In this document: positions 34,855 through 41,759 of the stretch, in pieces
Position numbering within the stretch: the first letter of the stretch is position 1
Layout of the letters: every line of letters starts with the position of its first letter
Source: Chryseolinea serpens
Lineage (GTDB): Bacteria; Bacteroidota; Bacteroidia; Cytophagales; Cyclobacteriaceae
Assembly (NCBI RefSeq): GCF_900129725.1
Contig: NZ_FQWQ01000001.1
Coordinates: 2,976,001 to 3,040,000 of the forward strand
Direction of reading: 5' to 3'
DNA: 64,000 nucleotides
Notes under the pieces: model-generated
Seen by the model: only the letters and a program-made list of their open reading frames with translations
What the model was told of the DNA's origin: nothing
Databases searched by the model: none
Position numbers and translations under genes: made by a program

Positions 34855-36177
34855 ATGGTCGTACTAAAATTTGGAGGAACATCTGTCGGCAAGCCCGAAC
34901 GCATGAAGAAGATCGCCGAACTTGTGTTAGGCACTCCGGGTAAAAAGATTGTGGTCCTCTCCGCGCTATCGGGCACCACCAACACGTTGGTGGCCATCGG
35001 AGATCATCTCCTCCTGGGCCAGAAGGCAAAGGCAGAAGAAGAGATCGCCGCCCTCGAAAAACACTACCAGGCTTTCATCAAAGAACTCTATGGCAGCGAC
35101 TCCTTCCAGGCCATCGGCCAGGAACTGGTGAGCCGTTTCTTTATTTTTATCCGCCTCCTGGCCGCCGGACAGTTCGACAACAAGAGCTATCGCGAATTGC
35201 TGGCCCAGGGCGAATTGATCTCCACCGAATTATTTTATCAGCACCTGCAGGAACGCAAGATCAGCGCCCGGCTTTTGCCCGCACTCTATTTCATGTCCAT
35301 CGACGAGAACGACGAGCCGGAACTGGAAAAAATTTCGGAACGCCTCAAGCCGCTGGTCAATTCGCTCAACAACATCGACATCATCATCACGCAAGGCTAT
35401 ATCTGCCGCAACAACCGTAACGAGATCGACAACCTGAAGCGCGGCGGAAGCGACTATACCGCTTCGCTGGTGGGAGCCGCCATCCGCGCCGAAGAGATCC
35501 AGATCTGGACCGACATCGACGGCATGCACAACAACGATCCGCGCATCGTGAAGAAGACCGTGCCCATCTCGGAGCTCACCTTCGACGAAGCCTCGGAACT
35601 TGCTTACTTCGGCGCAAAGATCCTGCACCCCTCCACCATCGTGCCCGCACAGAAATACAATGTACCCGTGCGTTTGAAAAATACGATGGACGAAAAAGCA
35701 CCCGGCACCATCATCACCAGCAAAGGCACCGAGGGCTCGTTCAAAGCCATCGCCGCCAAAGACGGCATCACCGCCATCAACATCCGCTCGTCGCGTATGC
35801 TCATGGCGTATGGATTTTTACGCCGCGTATTCGAGGTGTTTGAGAATCATAAAACTTCCATCGACATGATCACGACCTCGGAAGTGGCGGTGTCGTTGAC
35901 GATCGATAGCAATTCGCAACTTCCTTCGATCGAAACGGAACTGAGAAAGTTCGGGAACATCGAAGTAGACAAGGATCAAACCATCATTTGTATCGTCGGT
36001 CAGAAGATCACGGAGCAAAAAGGTGTGTTGAAGAAGATCTTTGATGCACTTTCGGAAGTGCCCGTGCGGATGGTTTCTTGTGGGGGCAGCACGAACAATG
36101 TGTCGGTGTTGGTGGATAAGCAATATAAAGAGAAGGCTCTCAATGATCTTAATGAGAAGTTGTTTGGATTGAAATAG
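34855..36177 (+). CDS. lysC: Aspartate kinase (monofunctional)
   Basis: Phosphorylates aspartate, the first step to lysine, threonine, methionine and diaminopimelate. The 440-residue product starts MVVLKFGGTSVGKPERM (kinase motif). It has LKRGGSDYTASLVGAA and the regulatory-substrate stretch IWTDIDGMHNNDPRIV. Two ACT domains lie at about 300-440 (INIRSSRMLMAYGFLRRVFEVF and VSCGGSTNNVSVLV), expected to bind an end-product amino acid. It is not fused to homoserine dehydrogenase. A -7 element stands upstream and a terminator downstream; transcribed alone. Confidence 0.95.
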   Translation: MVVLKFGGTSVGKPERMKKIAELVLGTPGKKIVVLSALSGTTNTLVAIGDHLLLGQKAKAEEEIAALEKHYQAFIKELYGSDSFQAIGQELVSRFFIFIRLLAAGQFDNKSYRELLAQGELISTELFYQHLQERKISARLLPALYFMSIDENDEPELEKISERLKPLVNSLNNIDIIITQGYICRNNRNEIDNLKRGGSDYTASLVGAAIRAEEIQIWTDIDGMHNNDPRIVKKTVPISELTFDEASELAYFGAKILHPSTIVPAQKYNVPVRLKNTMDEKAPGTIITSKGTEGSFKAIAAKDGITAINIRSSRMLMAYGFLRRVFEVFENHKTSIDMITTSEVAVSLTIDSNSQLPSIETELRKFGNIEVDKDQTIICIVGQKITEQKGVLKKIFDALSEVPVRMVSCGGSTNNVSVLVDKQYKEKALNDLNEKLFGLK

Positions 36178-36230
36178 CAATCACCCGACCGCACTGGTCG
36201 ATAAACGATACTAGTTTACAGCGTAGAGAG

Positions 36231-36259
36231 GCTCCCGGAAGGGAGCTTTTCTTTTTTTT
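36231..36259 (+). terminator. Rho-independent terminator after lysC
   Basis: Arms GCTCCC (36231-36236) and GGGAGC (36241-36246) around GGAA, followed by TTTTCTTTTTTTT. Confidence 0.88.
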
Positions 36260-36279
36260 GGGTGGGCACACCGACTGAA

Positions 36280-36302
36280 GTTGTTGGTGAGACACCAACA
36301 AC
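36280..36302. repeat. Perfect 10-bp inverted repeat between lysC and anmK
   Basis: GTTGTTGGTG-AGA-CACCAACAAC. It lies about 50 nt past the anmK stop (minus) and just after the lysC terminator. It could be the 3' structure of anmK, though no T-run follows directly. Confidence 0.6.
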
Positions 36303-36349
36303 CGTGGTGGATATGGTTTGGTGTGGGTGGATGATTGTTTGGGCAGCTG

Positions 36350-37426
36350 TTAAAATCCGATTTTTATTCCGGAGGAGGAGTCGCGTTTGGCGCCGGTTAC
36401 GCTTTGGAGACAGTTCACTTCGTTGAGGGTGCGGAGGACGCCGAGGAAGGCGAAGACGAGGGCTTCTTTGAATTTGATGATGTCGTCGTCGGGGATGACG
36501 AGTTGGGCGTCGTCGGCGCAGGCGTCGAGGAGTTGGGAGATGAAGAAGGCGTTGAAGGCGCCCCCTCCGCTGCAGAGCACGCGCGCATTCCGGGTGGAGG
36601 TGCGGATGGCTTCGGCGATTTCCTGGGCGCTGGAGAAGGCAAAGGTGTGGAGCTTATCTTTTGTGGGAATGCCCGGCATGTCGAGGATGGGTTGGATGCG
36701 CTGTTCGAAGATCTCGCGGCCTAGCGAGGGGCGTTTCTTTTTCAAGGCATTGTTCACCGTGTTCAGGGCTTTGAGCATCGGGGCGTTGATCTTGCCGTCG
36801 GAAGCCATGGCGCCGTCTTTGTCGAACGTTTTGCCGGTCTTGAGGGCGAGATAGTTCAAGCCCATGTTATTAAAGCAAACATCATAGGCTCTGCGGGCAT
36901 TGTCTACGTCCACCGAGAGGTTGGCGATGCCACCCAGATTGAGGCATACATCGTATTCCTGGAACAGAAACTTGTCGCCGGCCGGCACCAGGGGAGCTCC
37001 CTCGCCACCGAGCGTGACATCCAGGGTCCGAAAGTCGCACACCACGGGTACACCACACGCTGCGTGCAAGGCATTGCCGTTACCCAGCTGGTAGGTGAAT
37101 CCCTTTCGCGGCTGGTGAAAGATGGTGTGGCCGTGGGAGGCAATGAAGTCGGGTCGCACTTTGTGTTGCTTCATGAAAGCGGCACACGTCTTGCCCAGCC
37201 ACTGGCCGTAGGCCGCATCCAGGGCAATGAGATCTTCACCGGTCAGGTTCTGGGCGGTCGATAAATGCTGGATCCAGGTCGCCGGATACTTTACCGTGGT
37301 CGCTTTTTTGATCGCATACGACCATCCTTTCTCATTTTTCTTAAAATGACAATAGGCTATGTCTAGGCCGTCGAGGGAAGTGCCCGACATCAGGCCAATA
37401 ACTTTAAAGTTCTGCGGTGAATCCAT
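36350..37426 (-). CDS. anmK: Anhydro-N-acetylmuramic acid kinase
   Basis: Recycles the cell-wall product 1,6-anhydro-MurNAc by hydrolysing the anhydro ring and phosphorylating to MurNAc-6-phosphate. The 358-residue length is typical. Motifs: LMSGTSLDGLDIA (phosphate 1), IASHGHTIFHQP, VCDFRTLDVTLGGEGAPLVP, LNLGGIANLSV, and VLCSGGGAFNAFF near the C-terminus. It is divergent from coaX with only 39 nt between starts, and its ATG overlaps the coaX -7 element, so the two promoters are interleaved. It fits functionally with the lytic transglycosylase at the start of the window. Confidence 0.95.
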   Translation of the reverse strand: MDSPQNFKVIGLMSGTSLDGLDIAYCHFKKNEKGWSYAIKKATTVKYPATWIQHLSTAQNLTGEDLIALDAAYGQWLGKTCAAFMKQHKVRPDFIASHGHTIFHQPRKGFTYQLGNGNALHAACGVPVVCDFRTLDVTLGGEGAPLVPAGDKFLFQEYDVCLNLGGIANLSVDVDNARRAYDVCFNNMGLNYLALKTGKTFDKDGAMASDGKINAPMLKALNTVNNALKKKRPSLGREIFEQRIQPILDMPGIPTKDKLHTFAFSSAQEIAEAIRTSTRNARVLCSGGGAFNAFFISQLLDACADDAQLVIPDDDIIKFKEALVFAFLGVLRTLNEVNCLQSVTGAKRDSSSGIKIGF

Positions 37427-37433
37427 ATTTTTG
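37403..37433 (+). promoter_or_regulatory. Promoter of coaX overlapping the anmK start
   Basis: TTTA (37403-37406), a 19-nt spacer, then TATTTTTG (37426-37433), 32 nt before the coaX ATG. The -7 begins within the anmK ATG on the other strand. Confidence 0.55.
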
Positions 37434-37465
37434 ATCGATGAGCACTATCGCTTATAAGAAACAGA

Positions 37466-38200
37466 ATGAACACTGAGCCGCGCAATGTGGTGGTAGATTA
37501 CGGTAACTCTGCTGCCAAGGTAGGAATTTTTAACGGTGACACGCTGACCGCGCGCCATGTGTTTGCGGAGCCTGAAGAATTGAAAACCTTTCTTCAAAAC
37601 TTTTCGGCATCGGGCTTCATCATCAGTTCGGTGAACCGGGACGCGGCGATGGTGGCGGAATGGGCCCGGCAGGTGGCTCAAAAATTTATTCTGACCCCCT
37701 CGCTCCCATTGCCCATCCAAAACCGGTATGCCACGCCGGCCACGTTGGGTGTGGACCGTATCGCCGGCGCATGTGGCGCCCTGCATTTGTATCCGGGCGC
37801 TCCCTGCCTGGTGATCGACGCAGGCACATGCATCACCTACGATTTCCTGGATAAGGATGGTGCGTATCACGGTGGCGGCATTTCCCCGGGACTGCGGATG
37901 CGGTTTCAGGCCGTACATACGTTCACGGCAAAATTGCCGTTGATAGCTCCCGTGGATCATCCGCCACTCATCGGAAACAGCACCGAAACCTGCATTCAAA
38001 GCGGGGTGGAAAATGGTGTGGTGGCCGAGTTGAATGGCATAATTGCGCAGTACAGGGAGAAATTTGAGGGTTTGCGTGTGATTTTGTGCGGCGGTGATGC
38101 CCTATTTTTTGAAAACCAGTTGAAAGGGTCCATATTTGCGGTCCCTGAATTGGTACTCAGCGGATTAAACAGCATTTTGATTTATAATGTCAGTCGTTAA
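37466..38200 (+). CDS. coaX: Type III pantothenate kinase
   Basis: First step of coenzyme A synthesis: phosphorylates pantothenate. The 244-residue ASKHA-fold protein has VVDYGNSAAKVGIF (phosphate 1), VDRIAGACGA, VIDAGTCITYDFLD (phosphate 2, catalytic Asp), YHGGGISPGLRMR and the adenosine region VILCGGDALFF. Its last 14 nt overlap the next gene, so coaX is probably the first gene of the envelope run that follows. Confidence 0.95.
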   Translation: MNTEPRNVVVDYGNSAAKVGIFNGDTLTARHVFAEPEELKTFLQNFSASGFIISSVNRDAAMVAEWARQVAQKFILTPSLPLPIQNRYATPATLGVDRIAGACGALHLYPGAPCLVIDAGTCITYDFLDKDGAYHGGGISPGLRMRFQAVHTFTAKLPLIAPVDHPPLIGNSTETCIQSGVENGVVAELNGIIAQYREKFEGLRVILCGGDALFFENQLKGSIFAVPELVLSGLNSILIYNVSR

Positions 38201-39458
38201 AAAGTGTTTTTTGGTGTTTGCTGTGGTCATTTCCGCGGCAAACGTGTGGGGACAGGCCGCTCGTTCGCCGTTCACAGGGTTTGGTATCGGAGAGCCCTAT
38301 GGCAATGCGCTCATCCAAAACCAGGGTGTCGGCGGCATGGGCGTGAGCCAACCGCAGGTGTGGTACCTCAACAACCAAAACCCGGCATTGCTGGTCTATA
38401 ATTCACTTACCGTATTCCAGGTGGGCATCCTCGGCGAGCGCCGCACCATCAAAGGCGACACCACCAACGAAAGAAGTACCGGTGGAAACCTGAACTACCT
38501 GGTGATGGCCTTCCCCGTAAAGCTCAACAAGTGGACCACGTCCGCGGGCCTCATGCCCTATACGAATGTGAACTATGGTCTCAAGTACTCCAAAGCCATA
38601 CCCGATCAGACCGGGGCACCGGTCGATACCACCACGGTGATTGAAACCGGGACCGGTGGCCTCACCCAGGTGTATTGGTCCAATGGCGTGCGACTCACCA
38701 AAGAAATTTCCGTGGGCTTGAAAACCTCCTACTTGTTCGGTCCCGTATCGAATGTGCAATCCAGTCAGCAGGCAGGGCTTCCTTACATTGGCAATGTGGA
38801 GCAAAAAATGAATGTGAATGGCTTCAGCTTCGGATTGGGCTTTTCCTATAGCAAAGATTCGTTGGGACGGAAGCATGACCGTCGCTTCAGCGCAGGCAGT
38901 GTCTACACCTTTCGCGCGGATCTGAAAGCAAAAAATAAAGAACAGGTCTACCTGACCACGCTTGCAAACGACACGATCTTGCGCTCGAAAGTAGCCGAGT
39001 CGACGGGCCATGTCCATCTGCCCTCCACGTTAACGGTGGGCTTTTCCTATGGCCGCGATCTGCATTGGTATGTAGGCACGGAGTTCAGCTATCAGAACTG
39101 GGCGAACTATTCGAGCCTCATCCAGGACAACACGACCCTGTCGCAAGCCTGGCGTGCATCCCTTGGGGGTGAGGTCACACCCGATCCTTCGGCACTCGAA
39201 AGCTATTTGAAGCGTATCACCTACCGCATGGGGTTGAGCTATGAACGTTATCCGTTCCAGGCCAACAGCAAGGAAGTGAAGGATATTGGCATCAATTTTG
39301 GGTTTTCACTACCTGCAGGAAGATCCAGTCTTGACTTCGGTGGAAAAATCGGGCAACGCGGCAACAAGGCCGATAACATTTTAGAAGAGACCTATTTCAA
39401 GATCTATTTCGGCATCACCTTCAACGACCAGTGGTTCATTAAACGAAAGTTCGATTAA
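38187..39458 (+). CDS. Putative outer-membrane beta-barrel protein
   Basis: A 423-residue protein with signal peptide (VVKKCFLVFAVVISAANVWGQ). The body is beta-rich and Gly/Tyr/Ser-rich and ends in an aromatic strand (YFGITFNDQWFIKRKFD). The N-terminal SPFTGFGIGEPYGNALIQNQ and the NNQNPALL phrase recall Bacteroidota FadL/PorV-like barrels. It overlaps coaX by 14 nt and precedes lptC, in an order (coaX, barrel protein, lptC, hemolysin-like, ppiD) often seen in Bacteroidota. Function is not established; a role in envelope biogenesis is inferred from context only. Confidence 0.8.
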   Translation: MSVVKKCFLVFAVVISAANVWGQAARSPFTGFGIGEPYGNALIQNQGVGGMGVSQPQVWYLNNQNPALLVYNSLTVFQVGILGERRTIKGDTTNERSTGGNLNYLVMAFPVKLNKWTTSAGLMPYTNVNYGLKYSKAIPDQTGAPVDTTTVIETGTGGLTQVYWSNGVRLTKEISVGLKTSYLFGPVSNVQSSQQAGLPYIGNVEQKMNVNGFSFGLGFSYSKDSLGRKHDRRFSAGSVYTFRADLKAKNKEQVYLTTLANDTILRSKVAESTGHVHLPSTLTVGFSYGRDLHWYVGTEFSYQNWANYSSLIQDNTTLSQAWRASLGGEVTPDPSALESYLKRITYRMGLSYERYPFQANSKEVKDIGINFGFSLPAGRSSLDFGGKIGQRGNKADNILEETYFKIYFGITFNDQWFIKRKFD

Positions 39459-39460
39459 GC

Positions 39461-39589
39461 ATGACAAAACTTCCGAAAACGATGATACGCATCTGCTCAG
39501 CATCATTGACCATCCTGAGTGCCGTCATCGCCTCGTTTTCGAAAGGCTTCGAACAGGATAGCGACACGCTAATGATCTGCCCCGCATGA
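39461..39589 (+). CDS. Putative 42-residue small protein before lptC
   Basis: A short ORF starting 2 nt after the barrel-protein stop (TAAGCATG) and ending in an ATGA that is also the lptC start. The product begins MTKLPKTMIRICSASLTIL, has a hydrophobic stretch (about 13-26) and ends FEQDSDTLMICPA. Its position, both-end junctions and basic-hydrophobic N-terminus support translation. It could also be a leader whose translation couples the barrel gene to lptC. No family recognised. Confidence 0.5.
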   Translation: MTKLPKTMIRICSASLTILSAVIASFSKGFEQDSDTLMICPA

Positions 39590-40107
39590 TGCGCTGCATT
39601 TTTTTTATCGCCCTGGCCGCGCTGGCGTGTAGCTGCAGCAAAACGGACGTGAAGAAACCCGTGGAATATACCGGCCCCATCAGCGAGGCCGAAAAAGTAG
39701 AACTCTACTACACGGAAAACGACAAGGTGAAAATAAAAATGCTCGCCGACGTGCTCTACGAGTTCCAAACGGGCGATCGCGAATTTCCCAAGGGCATCTA
39801 CATGGAGTTTTATAAAGAAGACGGCAGCCTCGAGTCGACGTTGCGCGCCAACCATGCCTATTTTTTCAAGGCCGAAAACCAGTGGCGCGGACGTGGCAAG
39901 GTGGAAGTAAAAAATCTGCAGAAAAGCGAACAGCTCAACACGGAAGAACTGTTTTGGAAACCCGCCGAAAAGAAAATATTTACCGAAAAATTTGTCACCA
40001 TCCGCCAGCAAGGCGATGTGATCTATGGCGTTGGGCTGGACGCCAAACAAGATCTTTCCGATTATACCATCCGCACGCCAACCGGCGAGTTTGAGGTGAA
40101 GGAATAG
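39586..40107 (+). CDS. lptC: LPS export protein LptC
   Basis: Periplasmic bridge component of the Lpt machinery that moves LPS from LptB2FG to LptA. The 173-residue product has a lipoprotein-like signal (FIALAALACSC, Cys about residue 17), so in this lineage it may be lipid-anchored rather than held by a TM helix. A beta-jellyroll typical of LptC follows: GDREFPKGIYMEFYKEDG, LRANHAYFFKAENQW and YGVGLDAKQDLSDYTI. The ATG is shared with the stop of the preceding mini-ORF. Two adjacent ATGs (39586, 39589) are possible starts. Confidence 0.88.
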   Translation: MMRCIFFIALAALACSCSKTDVKKPVEYTGPISEAEKVELYYTENDKVKIKMLADVLYEFQTGDREFPKGIYMEFYKEDGSLESTLRANHAYFFKAENQWRGRGKVEVKNLQKSEQLNTEELFWKPAEKKIFTEKFVTIRQQGDVIYGVGLDAKQDLSDYTIRTPTGEFEVKE

Positions 40108-40168
40108 GCTTCGCCTGCGCCGGCAACCCGCATAATCCATTGTTTTCCCGACCCGTCTGAAAAATCGC

Positions 40169-40176
40169 TATTTTTG
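40169..40176 (+). promoter_or_regulatory. -7 element upstream of the 54-residue membrane protein
   Basis: TATTTTTG lies 7 nt before the ATG at 40184, implying an almost leaderless transcript. It suggests an internal promoter after lptC. Confidence 0.5.
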
Positions 40177-40183
40177 CAGGAGC

Positions 40184-40348
40184 ATGAAATTGATCGACGT
40201 TCTCCTGTTTTCGCTTGCGGTAGCTTTCTTTATTATCGGCATCCACCAAATCATGACCTTGGGCCTGGGAAAAGGCTACTGGGCCATAATGCTCACCACG
40301 GTTTTCTATTTTCTGTATATTTTGAGAAAGAAGAAGAAACAACCATGA
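40184..40348 (+). CDS. 54-residue membrane mini-protein
   Basis: A short ORF of 54 codons. The product has two hydrophobic segments (about residues 5-24 and 33-47) joined by LGLGKGYW, and a basic tail RKKKKQP, giving a likely two-TM hairpin with a cytoplasmic C-terminus by the positive-inside rule. A -7 element precedes it directly. Its stop overlaps the start of the CNNM/CorC transporter gene (ATGA at 40345-40348), suggesting translational coupling. A longer frame through this region (from 40174) reads nonsense for the transporter family. It may assist the transporter; this is inference. Confidence 0.7.
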   Translation: MKLIDVLLFSLAVAFFIIGIHQIMTLGLGKGYWAIMLTTVFYFLYILRKKKKQP

Positions 40349-41619
40349 ATGCTCTCCTCTTCCCGGGTAGTATGATCGCCTTGGCGTTTTCGTTTTTCTT
40401 CTCGGGTATGGAGACTGCCTTCCGCCACGTGCACATGGACCGTGTTCCCGCGGGAAAATATCCACGGCTCCCCTACAACATCATTGCCTATTTCATGAAA
40501 CGTCCCACATGGTTTGTGGGCACTACGCGGGTGGGCAACACCCTGGCCCTGGCCGGCTTCAGCTTTGGCATGGCCCTGTGGATGGCACCAGCGTTTGGCG
40601 CGCAATTCGGACCACAGTACATGACCCTGCAAGTGTTGTTGCAAACGGTGATCACCACCGCCTTGCTCACCTTCACGTCCGACATTTTATCGCACCGCAT
40701 CTTCCGGCTCAGCCCCGAGCGCATCCTCTTCGCACTGGCCCCGCTGTTTGGTCTTTGTTTTATTTTACTCTTCTGGCTGACGTACCCGTTGGTTTCGCTT
40801 TCGCGATGGATCACCATCCGCGTGCTGCACCTGCCTTATAATGACCAGCGACCCGTGTTTGGCTTTACGGACCTGAATCAATACCTGAAAAGAATTTACA
40901 ACGTCAAGCCTGATGCCGAAGTGCTTCATGTGGACAAGAAGATCTTCTACAATGCTCTTGAATTTAAGACGGTGAAAGTACGCGAGTGCATGATCCCCCG
41001 CACAGAGATCACCGCCACGGAAATAAACGAAAGCATCGACACGTTGCGCGAAGCTTTTGTGGAGAGCGGCCACTCGAAGGTGATCATCTACAACCAGGTG
41101 ATCGACGACGTCGTGGGATATTGTCACTCGTCGTCGCTTTTCAAAAAGCCGCAACACATCCGCGACATTCTTACTCCCATCATCATCGTGGCCGAAACCT
41201 CACTGGCCAACGAACTCATGATCCGCTTCATCAACGAACGCAAAAGCCTGGCCGTAGTGGTCGACGAATTTGGCGGCACGTCGGGCATCGTGAGCATGGA
41301 GGACGTGATCGAAGAGATCTTTGGTGACATTGAAGACGAGCACGACGAAGACACATTGGTGGAGCAACAGCAGGACGATCATACCTACCTGGTGAGTGCC
41401 CGCCTGGAGATCGACTACCTCAACGAAACCTATGGCTGGAAGCTGCCCGAAGGAGAATATGAGACCCTGGGCGGCCTCATCCTGGCCCTGGCGGAGGACT
41501 TTCCGAAGGCCGGCCAGACCTTCACCATGCCGCCCTATACTTTTACCATTCAGTCCACTCTAGACAACCGCATCGGCACCGTGAAGGTGACCCTTGAAAA
41601 AGCTGAAGAAACGGCCTGA
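40345..41619 (+). CDS. CNNM/CorC-type transporter (hemolysin family, GldE-like)
   Basis: A 424-residue membrane protein of the CNNM/CorC_HlyC family, linked to divalent cation transport. An N-terminal DUF21/CNNM region with about four TM helices (about 1-150) includes FFFSGMETAFRHVHMD and the helix LALAPLF-GLCFILLF. Two CBS domains follow (VRECMIPRTEITATEI and VVVDEFGGTSGIVSMEDVIEEI), then a C-terminal CorC_HlyC domain (LPEGEYETLGGLIL). GldE, a gliding protein, has the same architecture, but similarity alone cannot settle that. The start is the ATG in the ATGA overlap with the mini-protein gene. Confidence 0.87.
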   Translation: MNALLFPGSMIALAFSFFFSGMETAFRHVHMDRVPAGKYPRLPYNIIAYFMKRPTWFVGTTRVGNTLALAGFSFGMALWMAPAFGAQFGPQYMTLQVLLQTVITTALLTFTSDILSHRIFRLSPERILFALAPLFGLCFILLFWLTYPLVSLSRWITIRVLHLPYNDQRPVFGFTDLNQYLKRIYNVKPDAEVLHVDKKIFYNALEFKTVKVRECMIPRTEITATEINESIDTLREAFVESGHSKVIIYNQVIDDVVGYCHSSSLFKKPQHIRDILTPIIIVAETSLANELMIRFINERKSLAVVVDEFGGTSGIVSMEDVIEEIFGDIEDEHDEDTLVEQQQDDHTYLVSARLEIDYLNETYGWKLPEGEYETLGGLILALAEDFPKAGQTFTMPPYTFTIQSTLDNRIGTVKVTLEKAEETA

Positions 41620-41730
41620 AAAGCCCCCGGGGAGGGGTTAAAATACTGCTATTCAGGGCCATTCTGTCAACTTTTTGCCTTCCAAACCGGTCTTTTTTCC
41701 GGCGCTATTTTTCTAATAGAGATAACGGGT

Positions 41731-41738
41731 TAAATTTG
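41731..41738 (+). promoter_or_regulatory. -7 element upstream of the ppiD-like gene
   Basis: TAAATTTG lies 21 nt before the ATG at 41760. It overlaps an in-frame TTG (41736), which rules that codon out as the start. Confidence 0.55.
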
Positions 41739-41759
41739 CGGCTCTTTAAAATTTACATT

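Noticed and set aside
36335-36724. 129-codon acidic frame antisense to anmK
   Set aside because: Glu/Asp/Gly-rich shadow of the C-terminal anmK codons.
40174-40344. 57-residue N-terminal extension of the CNNM/CorC protein
   Set aside because: The extension is unlike the family and covers the frame of the 54-residue mini-protein; the ATGA start is preferred.
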